From positions 1-60,962 of IMG/VR virus record IMGVR_UViG_3300045922_000164: a stretch of DNA of 60,962 nucleotides; one strand, written 5' to 3'. Source of the stretch: a virus. Below the pieces are notes generated by a model that had not been told where the DNA came from, made no database searches, and saw only the letters and a list, made by a program, of their open reading frames with translations. Made by a program: the position numbers and the translations under genes. Below, in pieces: positions 32,891 through 39,781 of the stretch (position 1 is its first letter; every line of letters starts with the position of its first letter).

Positions 32891-33354
32891 TGCACAAGCA
32901 AGAAGTAATCAGAACCGGGGACATCACCCTCTACATCGACTACGGCATCAACGAGGTGGGCGGGCATCAGAGGTTCTTCATCCTTGGTGTCCTGTACGAC
33001 GGCTTCAAGCTCGTTGAGAGCGGGAAAATATTCGACACCATCAGGAAGCTGGCACCCGGGAAGTACGACGACCTGATGGCGCTCCATCAGTGCGACATCA
33101 ATGGTGCGCACGTCAACAGCAGGAAGCTGGCGTGGATCCTCGTGAAACGCATCCTCAGAAAAGACCTGTGGGCAGAGCGAGAGAACAACATCGAAGATCT
33201 ACGCAGGATCCTGCGCGCTACCGATGAGGAGGTGAACGAACTCATCGAACGGTGCCAGAAAGAGGGTGGTGCTCCAATCGATGAATACCTGAGCCGGAAG
33301 ATTCCGCTATGGAAGGCGGAAGCTGCTCTGGCTCGAATCAACCACGGACTGTGA
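32890..33354 (+). CDS. Hypothetical protein (154 aa)
   Basis: Starts MHKQEVIRTGDITLYIDYGI. Beta-rich first half, helical and charged second half. TAATG overlap with the Rap1a-like gene. Not recognised. Confidence 0.65.
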   Translation: MHKQEVIRTGDITLYIDYGINEVGGHQRFFILGVLYDGFKLVESGKIFDTIRKLAPGKYDDLMALHQCDINGAHVNSRKLAWILVKRILRKDLWAERENNIEDLRRILRATDEEVNELIERCQKEGGAPIDEYLSRKIPLWKAEAALARINHGL

Positions 33355-33364
33355 CGGAGGAAAC

Positions 33365-33556
33365 ATGAAGGAGTCGTATCTGCAAAAGCTGAAAGAGCAA
33401 TACAGGCTGCGCGACAAGACCTACAAGGCACTCAAGATGGTGCTCGTCGACGGTCGAAGCTGGAGGGATGCAGAGCGCACGACAGGTGTCGCGCGCTCGA
33501 CAATCTTCAGATCCCTCCAGAGGATCGGGATCCTCAAGAAGGTGACGCACTTGTAG
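33365..33556 (+). CDS. Small HTH protein, TrfB/Hin-like (63 aa)
   Basis: Residues 21-60 (KALKMVLVDGRSWRDAERTT, then VARSTIFRSLQRIG) form a helix-turn-helix like those of TrfB/KorA-type repressors and resolvase C-termini. It may regulate the early operon. Ribosome site GGAGG. Its 3' end overlaps the converging spanin gene by 23 bp. Confidence 0.7.
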   Translation: MKESYLQKLKEQYRLRDKTYKALKMVLVDGRSWRDAERTTGVARSTIFRSLQRIGILKKVTHL

Positions 33557-34139
33557 GGGTGGCGTCAGGGATCTTCTCAAAGAACGACGGGGGCGGGGTG
33601 ATTCCGCCCTCGATCATCGGTGCCACTACCTCTGCGATGTATCGCTGGCAGGCTTGCAGTTGCCTGACTGCTCGATCTGCTCGATCGGCTTCCCGGACAA
33701 GAAACTCTCGATCCGGCAGAGGAAGTTGGCTTCGGTCGGCTTCATAATCCCGGCAGGTGGAGGGGGCAGCTTCGGCTGGGAGGAGGGGACGGGCGGCGGC
33801 TTGCTGGCGCAGCCGCTCAATGACAGCGCGATAACGGCGACAATCATTCTCAATGATCTGCTCATACTCCCTCCTGATCTTCTCGTTCGCTGCTCTCGCC
33901 TCCTCCTCTACCTTCCTCGCCCTCTCTTCGGCTTCACGTAGCTGCTCTGCGTACTGAAGCTCCCGCTCGCTCCATCTCTTCCCCCACTTGTCTTCGTTCT
34001 GCAAGACAGCCTGCTTGACCCTCTCGTTCGCATCACTGCATCCGTACAGGTAGCCCGAGATGCCGCTCACGATGATGGCCAGAGCTACCATCGACATCAA
34101 ACGGGGTGACGCAAGACCAAGCACGAACCACCCGATCAC
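33534..34139 (-). CDS. Rz: Inner-membrane spanin, Rz-like (201 aa)
   Basis: One N-terminal membrane segment (MSMVALAIIVSGISGYLYG) is followed by a long periplasmic coiled coil with many Glu, Arg and Lys (residues 50-120) and a Pro-rich end. The lipoprotein partner is encoded inside it in another frame. Together they fuse inner and outer membranes at the end of lysis. Start overlaps the holin-like gene by ATGA. Confidence 0.85.
   Translation of the reverse strand: MIGWFVLGLASPRLMSMVALAIIVSGISGYLYGCSDANERVKQAVLQNEDKWGKRWSERELQYAEQLREAEERARKVEEEARAANEKIRREYEQIIENDCRRYRAVIERLRQQAAARPLLPAEAAPSTCRDYEADRSQLPLPDREFLVREADRADRAVRQLQACQRYIAEVVAPMIEGGITPPPSFFEKIPDATPTSASPS
33626..33865 (-). CDS. Rz1: Outer-membrane lipoprotein spanin, Rz1-like (79 aa)
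   Basis: Fully embedded in the Rz-like gene in another frame. Signal peptide and lipobox (IVAVIALSLSGC, with Cys18 as lipidation site) then a Pro-rich stretch (SKPPPVPSSQPKLPPPPAG), as in lambda Rz1. It is longer than usual (about 60 residues). Confidence 0.85.
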   Translation of the reverse strand: MSRSLRMIVAVIALSLSGCASKPPPVPSSQPKLPPPPAGIMKPTEANFLCRIESFLSGKPIEQIEQSGNCKPASDTSQR

Positions 34140-34384
34140 TTCTTCCTGCTCTTGATGAATGCAATCGTCCTGTCGAGAAAGTAGATCGCGATCCCGACGC
34201 TCATCAACAGAAGCTCTGGGTGCGATTGCTCATCCATCACAGCACCGATCGTTGCAATTCCACCGATCGACATCAGAACGAACGCTGCAAACTGTAGCCA
34301 CGTGTCATGGTAGTGAACGTAGAAGACTGCGGCAACGCATACGATGACGACAAATGACAACGCAACAACGGTGATTGCATCCAT
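34136..34384 (-). CDS. Holin-like three-helix membrane protein (82 aa)
   Basis: Starts MDAITVVALSFVVIVCVAAV. Three hydrophobic segments at about 3-23, 30-48 and 58-75 are followed by a basic end (KSRKK). GAGAAG precedes the ATG. It lies between spanin and a second holin-like gene, so it may be a holin, antiholin or pinholin. Confidence 0.65.
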   Translation of the reverse strand: MDAITVVALSFVVIVCVAAVFYVHYHDTWLQFAAFVLMSIGGIATIGAVMDEQSHPELLLMSVGIAIYFLDRTIAFIKSRKK

Positions 34385-34391
34385 GTTCTTC

Positions 34392-34736
34392 TCACTTTGG
34401 TGGGAGTCCGAGGAAGCGGCGCACCACAGCACGCAACCACTCTGCAAGCTCCTCACCGTTGATGACATCGATCACCGACATCAGCTTCATCATCAGCGCA
34501 ACCCCGAAGCTGCCGACGAGAAATCCGACAGCCCCAGACATCTTCGGCTTGCCAAGCCAATCGACCAACGGCTCGGTGAGGAATGCGGCCATCAGTGCGC
34601 CGCAGACAAACGTCGTGAAAACTACGATAGCAGGCTTCCTGCTGGCGATCGCGGCCGCGGCAGCAACCAGAGCGCCAGCGATGCCTGAGGCTACAGCCTT
34701 CCAGGTTGCCGAAAGCCACCCGTGAAAATCGTCCAC
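34392..34736 (-). CDS. Holin (114 aa)
   Basis: Hydrophobic segments are at about residues 13-31 (VASGIAGALVAAAAAIA), 36-55 and 67-88. The pattern VCGALMAAFLTEPLVDWLG with MSGAVGFLVGSFGVALMMKL is that of common holins of phages of Proteobacteria. It follows the endolysin gene directly. Confidence 0.75.
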   Translation of the reverse strand: MDDFHGWLSATWKAVASGIAGALVAAAAAIASRKPAIVVFTTFVCGALMAAFLTEPLVDWLGKPKMSGAVGFLVGSFGVALMMKLMSVIDVINGEELAEWLRAVVRRFLGLPPK

Positions 34737-34745
34737 TCCCTTCTC

Positions 34746-35390
34746 CTACGCTTGCAATGCACGAGAAAACAGGGCCAGACGGTTTTCGATGTCCATCCTG
34801 GACCCAGTGATACGCCTGACCAGAAGGCGGAAGCTGATCGCCAGCAGGTCGTTGCCGCCGATCTTGTCCCAGAACCAGCCGGCTGAGTCTGCCGCGTACC
34901 GTGGCTCAGACAGCATGTCGGGCCTCTCGGTTGCAGGCACCCCTGTGGCGGCCTCGTAGGCCGCGTAGTTCGATTTCCCGGTCAGTTGGAACAATCCCCT
35001 TCCCCGGTACTTCCAGCCGTCTCCTGAGCCCTGTGGGCCGTTCCCAAGCCTATTCGCGTACACGAGGTCGGCAAGCTCCATCGGACGGTTGACGTAGAGC
35101 AGCGGGTTCCTCTTCCCATCTGGCAGCGGGTCCATCAGGGTCTCCCCCTCCGACGGCATCCGGAAGATCGAGAACACCTCCACCAGCCTCTCCGGAGTTC
35201 GGTAACTGAGGTTCTCCTCGGTACGGGTGAACATCCAGCTCTCCCTGGCCGCGTTCGCCACGAATGCGGCCACCTGCTCCTCGGTGACGATCCCCCACTT
35301 GAAGCACGCCTCATCGATGTGTGGGGCGAACCGCTCCGCATCCTGGAGCCTGCACCCTGTCGCAGAAACCAGCCACCGAGCGTCGATCAT
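34746..35390 (-). CDS. Endolysin, GH19 chitinase-like (214 aa)
   Basis: QVAAFVANAARESWMFTRTE contains the general acid Glu, and WKYRGRGLFQLTGKSNYAAY is the conserved GH19 segment. No signal peptide. It should hydrolyse peptidoglycan in the periplasm after holin opening. The frame is open much farther upstream, but that extension covers a structured non-coding region; the ATG at 35390 fits the family start. Confidence 0.88.
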   Translation of the reverse strand: MIDARWLVSATGCRLQDAERFAPHIDEACFKWGIVTEEQVAAFVANAARESWMFTRTEENLSYRTPERLVEVFSIFRMPSEGETLMDPLPDGKRNPLLYVNRPMELADLVYANRLGNGPQGSGDGWKYRGRGLFQLTGKSNYAAYEAATGVPATERPDMLSEPRYAADSAGWFWDKIGGNDLLAISFRLLVRRITGSRMDIENRLALFSRALQA

Positions 35391-35408
35391 TCCCACATCG
35401 TAGCACGC

Positions 35409-35437
35409 TTGACATGGGACAGAAAGCGTGAGAATAT
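35409..35437 (+). promoter_or_regulatory. Sigma70-type promoter, plus strand
   Basis: Perfect TTGACA (35409-35414), 17-18 bp spacer, then GAATATT (partial -10; AATATT with an 18-bp spacer is 4 of 6). It points to the right into a region with no gene. It opposes the surrounding minus-strand genes. Confidence 0.5.
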
Positions 35438-35444
35438 TCGCCCG

Positions 35445-35840
35445 CCTCCGAGACCCACCCGGGGTTTTCAGGAGTGCTGCCCAGCCGCGACACCTCGCGC
35501 CCTGTCGCGATCCTGCATCTGACCAATGCCTTGGGGCGGCACCCCTGAGTACCCTCGGTGGGCCGGGGGCAGGTCCTGACTCGTCGGTCGAGATGACGGC
35601 GGGAGTCAGGATACAACGGGGAACCGTGGGGCAGGGCTGAAACATCCCCATGCGATGGCGAAGGCAGCGTCGCAAGCCCGAAAAGGCTGCCGGGTGAAGT
35701 GCCTTGGCTCCATACGGCAGTGAGCCTGGCCTCTGAAGGAAACCCTGCGCTACAGGGCTAGAGGCTGGGCTCGTCCTTTCACCACCAGCAGTGGATGGGA
35801 GGACGCTGCATCGTAGCGTTGTGACGACATCTCCACAACG
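35445..35840 (+). ncRNA. Structured non-coding element, 0.4 kb
   Basis: Paired segments by direct inspection: TCCTGACTC/GAGTCAGGA (35574/35603), GGCAGC/GCTGCC (35663/35686), GGTGAA/TTCACC (35693/35778) enclosing GGCTC/GAGCC (35706/35722) and GCCTCT/AGAGGC (35729/35760) which itself encloses CCCTG/CAGGG, then ACGCT/AGCGT (35803/35815) and GTTGTG/CACAAC (35818/35834). The nested multi-branch design suggests an RNA. The strand is inferred from the promoter at 35409. No known family recognised. An origin of replication is another option. Confidence 0.5.
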
Positions 35841-35878
35841 CGAGATATCCCGAAAACCTAACCCCAAAAAAACGCCAA

Positions 35879-35950
35879 GTGGGGGGAAGGGTGAGGGGAA
35901 GTAGGGAAAGGGGGTGCGGGGGAAAGGGAGAAGGGGAGAGGGGAGGGTGC
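35879..35950 (+). other. Polypurine G-rich tract, G-quadruplex candidate
   Basis: About 70 bases of almost only G and A on the plus strand, with ten runs of three to six G. It lies between the structured element and the DUF1364 gene. It could form G-quadruplex or triplex, stall polymerases or help unwinding. Confidence 0.7.
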
Positions 35951-35955
35951 CCGAA

Positions 35956-35976
35956 AATGTTAGTGGCACTAACATT
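35956..35976 (-). terminator. Perfect 10-bp palindrome after DUF1364 gene
   Basis: AATGTTAGTG and CACTAACATT flank one central base. On the minus strand it follows the DUF1364 stop by two bases and is followed by TTCGG (ATT then TTCG). It can be a terminator for the replication operon or an operator. Confidence 0.5.
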
Positions 35977-35978
35977 CC

Positions 35979-36269
35979 CTAGAGGTTGCGTTTCTCGCAT
36001 AGCATCCTTGTCTCCTCGACCGCCCTCCTGAAAGCTCTCATCACGTCCGCCCTGCTCAGGTGCGGAACCCTCCTTCTCCAGTCGAGAACATCGTGGCAGG
36101 CGGCGCAAGCGAACGCGCCCCAGTTGTCGTCCGCCTTGATCCCCATCCCCTTGCCGTGCTTCAGTTGATTCGAGTGCGCTAGCACGGTCGTCTCAGTGCC
36201 ACCGAGACAGACGCCCGGCAGCCTCATCGTGCAGGGCATCCCTCTGGCGGCCTCACGTATTTTCGTCAT
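35979..36269 (-). CDS. DUF1364-type phage protein, HNH-like (96 aa)
   Basis: MTKIREAARGMPCTMRLPGV, then VLAHSNQLKHGKGMGIKADD and ACAACHDVLDWR match DUF1364. The Cys pairs and His residues form a zinc/HNH-like core. Such proteins lie in phage replication/recombination regions and are thought to be nucleases. Overlaps the upstream gene by 17 bases. Confidence 0.75.
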   Translation of the reverse strand: MTKIREAARGMPCTMRLPGVCLGGTETTVLAHSNQLKHGKGMGIKADDNWGAFACAACHDVLDWRRRVPHLSRADVMRAFRRAVEETRMLCEKRNL

Positions 36270-36750
36270 GCTGGATGAGCGCCGAGTACGGGATCCTGAT
36301 GTCGCGATGGAAGGCTTCCTTCGCGCTCTCCACGTGGTCGATGTCTGCCCGCGATGAGACTCCCAGGTGGATCCGCATCATCTCAGCAACAACCTCCTCG
36401 TCCGTCGGCTTCACGTCGTCACGAAGAAGGTTCAGGAGGGCGCGCTCGCGAAGGTGACTGAATCTGGCGAAGAACCACGTCCTGAAGTGCTCTGTGGCGC
36501 ACCAGCGTCCTGCAAGCACCGACAGAGGACCGCCCTTTCTTTCCTGCGCGACCGGCATCTCGTCGTCGCCGATCTCCACCATCACGCACGCAAGACGCTG
36601 ACCGGCGACCTTGCCGTGCTTCACCGTCATCCGCTTGAACACCTCAAGCTGCTCCGGATCGGAAAGCAGCAGCGTGATCTGCGCTCCACCGCTGTGGGTT
36701 TCCCTCCAGCCGAGCAGCATCACCTCACCCTGAAACGCCACGTTTTCCAT
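36253..36750 (-). CDS. Phage replication-region hypothetical protein (165 aa)
   Basis: Starts MENVAFQGEVMLLGWRETHS and continues with beta strands (GGAQITLLLSDPEQLEVFKR), then a helical second half (HFRTWFFARFSHLR). I recognise the start pattern from other phages but know no function. It shares its first base with the helicase stop, so it is coexpressed with replication. Confidence 0.65.
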   Translation of the reverse strand: MENVAFQGEVMLLGWRETHSGGAQITLLLSDPEQLEVFKRMTVKHGKVAGQRLACVMVEIGDDEMPVAQERKGGPLSVLAGRWCATEHFRTWFFARFSHLRERALLNLLRDDVKPTDEEVVAEMMRIHLGVSSRADIDHVESAKEAFHRDIRIPYSALIQHDENT

Positions 36751-38054
36751 CAGAACGAACTCCTCTTCGGTTTCACGTTGATCGGCAGCTTCTCGCTCTC
36801 CTCGAACCTGGAGAACTCAGGAGAAAACTTCAGCGGGATCTCTCCGACCGGACCGTTCCTGTGCTTCCTCACGAGAACCTCAGCGTACCCCTTGAGAGAG
36901 TGGTCGTCAGGCATGTACACCTCCGGCCTGTGGATGAACATCACCACGTCCGCGTCCTGCTCGATCTCTCCGGAATCTCTGAGGTCAGAAAGCATCGGCC
37001 GCTTGTCTGGCCTCTTCTCCGGATCCCGGTTCAACTGGGCCAGGAGAAGCACCGGGGCGTCGAGTTCGCGAGCGAGAGCCTTCATCGCCCTGGAGATCGA
37101 GCCGACTTCCTGCGCCCTCGTCTCACCTGTGCCTCCAGACATGAGGCCCAAGTAGTCGACCACCACAAGATCCAGCCCGTGCTTCCTCTTGTGTCTGACG
37201 CACTTCACCCTGATGTCGGCGGCAGACTGCGCTGGCGTGTCGTCGACCCACAGGTTCATCTTCTCGATCGAGGCGACAGCGTCAACAAACCTGCGCCACC
37301 CGTCGTCCGCCATCTGGGACGGATACTGCATCAGGTGGCTGTAGATCCTGCCCTCTGAAGCGATCGCCCTCTCGATCAGTTCGTGCGCACCCATCTCCAT
37401 CGAGAACACGAGAACGCTCCCCCATCTGGCCACGTTTGACGCGATCGCCATCGCGAGGGATGTTTTCCCCATCGAAGGTCGGCCTGCAAGCACCACCAGG
37501 TTCTGCTTCCTGAGTCCGCCCGCCAGGGCGCGATCGATGAGTCCCGTCCTCACCCTGTCGGTTACCCCATCCTTCCTGCGCTGGATCTCGGTCGCGACAG
37601 CGGTCACGATCTCTCTCACGGAAACTGGACCGCCTGCGTGCGTTGACACGACAAGCTCCGAAATCCTGTCGTGCAGTCTTCCGAGAATCTCTGTCGCGCT
37701 CCCGGCGGATTCGGTCGCTTCCCTGAATGCGGCCGCCGCCTTCCTGAGCAGCGATCTGTCTCTGACGGTTTCCGCGTACCTCGCGATCAGAGAAGACCCA
37801 GGGACGGATGACGCAAGCTCGTTGAGCTTCGCGAGAAGATCGCGATCTTGATTCCCAAGCGAGCGCGCCCTCTCGAAGACGGTGATGATGTCGACCTTCT
37901 CTCCATCAAGGATCATCCGCCTGATGGTCGAGAAGATGAACCTGTATTCGGCGACGAAGAAGTCGTCGTCGTTCAGGCTGATGAGATCGAACGACTGTGG
38001 GTCGTTCAGAAGACACCCGAGTACCGCTGCCTCAGACTCAGGCGACTCACGCAT
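36750..38054 (-). CDS. dnaB: Replicative DNA helicase, DnaB-like (434 aa)
   Basis: N-terminal domain (ESEAAVLGCLLNDPQSF) for primase/loader contact, then the RecA-like core with Walker A GRPSMGKTSLAMAIA near residue 192, Walker B LDLVVVDYLGLMSGG near 295, and the H4/sensor segment SDLRDSGEIEQDADVVMFIHR. Typical DnaB length. Overlaps the initiator gene by eight bases. Confidence 0.92.
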   Translation of the reverse strand: MRESPESEAAVLGCLLNDPQSFDLISLNDDDFFVAEYRFIFSTIRRMILDGEKVDIITVFERARSLGNQDRDLLAKLNELASSVPGSSLIARYAETVRDRSLLRKAAAAFREATESAGSATEILGRLHDRISELVVSTHAGGPVSVREIVTAVATEIQRRKDGVTDRVRTGLIDRALAGGLRKQNLVVLAGRPSMGKTSLAMAIASNVARWGSVLVFSMEMGAHELIERAIASEGRIYSHLMQYPSQMADDGWRRFVDAVASIEKMNLWVDDTPAQSAADIRVKCVRHKRKHGLDLVVVDYLGLMSGGTGETRAQEVGSISRAMKALARELDAPVLLLAQLNRDPEKRPDKRPMLSDLRDSGEIEQDADVVMFIHRPEVYMPDDHSLKGYAEVLVRKHRNGPVGEIPLKFSPEFSRFEESEKLPINVKPKRSSF

Positions 38055-38913
38055 TGTCAGGATCCATGTCAGCGAGCCTGCCCCTCTCAGTCAGCCGGAC
38101 AGTCCCCTCTTCATCGAAATGCCACAGCCGGAACCAGTTCTCCTTGATGGTCCGCAGGAATACCGCTCTCCAGTCGATGTACTTCTTCCTGCGGTGCGGC
38201 TCACCGTAGAGGTAGCGGTTCCTGAAGTAGCGCGCGTGGAGGTTGATCATGTCCTCCGTCAGCCCGATCGATGCAGCGAACTGATACAGGGGCGGCCACC
38301 CTCTGTAGAACGGCTCCCCCCTTCGTTCGAGTTCTTCCATGTACTCGGCGAACGTACACATCGCCCCGGTGCCCCTGCCCAGATTTTTGTTGGGCACCTC
38401 CTCCATCAGGGCAAGCTGCTCGACGATGTTGAGTCGCCCGGAAAGCTCGTGCTCTATCACTGCATCGACATACCGTGGTGCCGTCTTCTTGTTCTTGCCG
38501 ATCCCCTGCTGGCGCTTCTCTCTCCACCTCCTCACTGCCTGCCTGAGCGCCTCCCTCTTCTCGTCAGAGACGTGCGCTGACGTGTAATCGAACGACCTGT
38601 GGACCATGATTTCGTAGTGCATCTCGGACCGCTGGAAGAGATACCTCCCTCCTGCTGGGCCGTTCGGGTTCTCGTAGTCCTCCTGGCACAGGACCTTCAG
38701 AGCGTGCCTGACATCGTACTCGTCTGTGCCGACGATGGCAGCGATCTTGGTGGGATCCATCTCCACCATGACCCTGCTTTCTTCGTCAGGGCGCGCGTGC
38801 GCTATCGCGTACATCCAGACGGCGAACACGGTAGGCCCCTGCCCCAGAAGTGGGCCGCTGAAAATCGCAGGCTGAACGATGGCAATCCATTCATGGTAGG
38901 CGGGTGAACTCAT
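38047..38913 (-). CDS. Replication initiator or helicase loader-like (288 aa)
   Basis: Starts MSSPAYHEWIAIVQPAIFSG. The first 130 residues have a winged-helix look (VFAVWMYAIAHARPDEESRV, then PTKIAAIVGTDEYDVRHALK), like phage replisome organisers. The rest is charged and helical. It lies directly before dnaB. I infer origin binding or helicase recruitment. Confidence 0.6.
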   Translation of the reverse strand: MSSPAYHEWIAIVQPAIFSGPLLGQGPTVFAVWMYAIAHARPDEESRVMVEMDPTKIAAIVGTDEYDVRHALKVLCQEDYENPNGPAGGRYLFQRSEMHYEIMVHRSFDYTSAHVSDEKREALRQAVRRWREKRQQGIGKNKKTAPRYVDAVIEHELSGRLNIVEQLALMEEVPNKNLGRGTGAMCTFAEYMEELERRGEPFYRGWPPLYQFAASIGLTEDMINLHARYFRNRYLYGEPHRRKKYIDWRAVFLRTIKENWFRLWHFDEEGTVRLTERGRLADMDPDNA

Positions 38914-39151
38914 AGTTGCATGATCTGCATCGGATCTTTTGCGGAATGAGCCTTTGGTCGAATGGCTCTTTCGTGTTGGCGAGGATGATGTAGGTGCCGA
39001 CGGTTGCCGCGATCTTCGGATGCGGCACCCCGATCGGGACCATCGAGATGTGGCCGCACTTCGTGCAGCCGAATGGCACAAGCTCGAACTCGTCAGGCTT
39101 CTCAGGCCACTCAAGCACCTGCCATGTCTTGTATTCGCCTGGTGACGGCAT
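38891..39151 (-). CDS. Zinc-ribbon protein (86 aa)
   Basis: FGCTKCGHISMVPIG and KIRCRSCNYEF give two CxxC knuckles at about residues 28 and 76. The ATG at 39151 follows an attenuator-like hairpin. Overlaps the initiator gene by 23 bases. Nucleic-acid binding is likely; function unknown. Confidence 0.7.
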   Translation of the reverse strand: MPSPGEYKTWQVLEWPEKPDEFELVPFGCTKCGHISMVPIGVPHPKIAATVGTYIILANTKEPFDQRLIPQKIRCRSCNYEFTRLP

Positions 39152-39154
39152 AGA

Positions 39155-39178
39155 CAAAATCGGGGGCCGAAGCCCCCG
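39155..39178 (-). terminator. Rho-independent terminator or attenuator
   Basis: On the minus strand CGGGGGC-TTCG-GCCCCCG is a 7-bp stem with a stable UUCG loop, followed by ATTTTGT. It lies between the 71-aa gene and the zinc-ribbon gene, whose start is four bases beyond the tail. It would cut transcription from the repressor promoter before the replication genes. Confidence 0.75.
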
Positions 39179-39196
39179 TAGATGTGTTGTCAGGTG

Positions 39197-39412
39197 TCAG
39201 ACCTCGGCGTGAGCGCTCTTCCTCCCGCGAGGGCGCGCCTCCACATCCTCGATCTCGACGCCGCTGCGAGCCAGCTCGTAGATTTCCTCCGGCTTCGCAA
39301 CCTCAGCCACGATCGAGGTGCGGGCTGCGTGACTGACCGCAGCCTGCTGATTGTAGGCCCGGACGAGCCGGGGACCGTCGGAAGTCAGAACCTTGTAGAT
39401 CCTCAAGTTCAT
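39197..39412 (-). CDS. Hypothetical protein (71 aa)
   Basis: Starts MNLRIYKVLTSDGPRLVRAY: short beta strands, a helix (NQQAAVSHAARTSIV) and an acidic end. Resembles small proteins encoded by early phage operons. Function unknown. The ribosome site (AGGTGAC) is before the ATG. Confidence 0.65.
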   Translation of the reverse strand: MNLRIYKVLTSDGPRLVRAYNQQAAVSHAARTSIVAEVAKPEEIYELARSGVEIEDVEARPRGRKSAHAEV

Positions 39413-39446
39413 GTGTCACCTCACAAAAGCACGGCTGACGCTGCCG

Positions 39447-39686
39447 TTAGCGTTCGACTTTCGCCGAAATCCTCCGCCTGCGCGCTGCCGCGATCTGCTC
39501 CACAGAGATGTCTCCGCACCCGCAGCGCTTCCAGCTAACCACGATACGCACCGCCAGAGACAGCGATGGTGTCGAGTGACCGCGCACGATCTTGCTGAGG
39601 TAAGCCTCAGTCGTGCCGGCCATCTCGGCGATCTTCCTGCGCGTTGCGCGCGGCAGTCGCATGTACGAGCGGTGCAGCCTGTTCAC
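39447..39686 (-). CDS. Cro/CI-like HTH repressor (79 aa)
   Basis: RRKIAEMAGTTEAYLSKIVR then GHSTPSLSLAVRI is a Cro/C1-type helix-turn-helix. I chose GTG at 39686 because the minus-strand -10 box (TACAAT, 39693-39698) puts transcription start at about that base, giving a leaderless mRNA as in lambda cI. An ATG at 39662 is an alternative; the GTG at 39725 lies upstream of the promoter. It probably binds the two 19-bp sites next to it. Confidence 0.75.
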   Translation of the reverse strand: MNRLHRSYMRLPRATRRKIAEMAGTTEAYLSKIVRGHSTPSLSLAVRIVVSWKRCGCGDISVEQIAAARRRRISAKVER

Positions 39687-39692
39687 TCGGGC

Positions 39693-39722
39693 ATTGTACC
39701 TATTCGGTACAAGAGAAGTCAA
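39693..39722 (-). promoter_or_regulatory. Repressor promoter, minus strand
   Basis: TTGACT (39717-39722 on the minus strand), 18-bp spacer, TACAAT (39693-39698). It overlaps operator 39694-39712, so the repressor can control itself. Confidence 0.7.
39694..39712. promoter_or_regulatory. Operator O1 (19-bp palindrome)
   Basis: TTGTACC-TATTC-GGTACAA, perfect 7-bp half sites. It covers the -10 box of the leftward promoter. Matches operator 39739-39757 in length and half-site sequence. Confidence 0.75.
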
Positions 39723-39730
39723 CACCCCGC

Positions 39731-39758
39731 TTGACAGATTGTCCTCAATTGGTACAAT
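39731..39758 (+). promoter_or_regulatory. Rightward promoter, plus strand
   Basis: TTGACA (39731-39736), 16-bp spacer, TACAAT (39753-39758). Close to consensus. It drives the Sak4-like gene at 39782 and the genes following it. The second operator overlaps its spacer and -10. Confidence 0.8.
39739..39757. promoter_or_regulatory. Operator O2 (19-bp imperfect palindrome)
   Basis: TTGTCCT-CAATT-GGTACAA. It has the same length and outer bases as O1, centre to centre 45 bp away. Binding would block the rightward -10 box. Confidence 0.65.
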
Positions 39759-39781
39759 CGGACACCCATAGCGGAGGGATC

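Noticed and set aside
34746-35975. Long N-terminal extension of the endolysin (409 aa)
   Set aside because: The extra 195 residues are low-complexity and cover the structured region and promoter; GH19 lysins start as at 35390.
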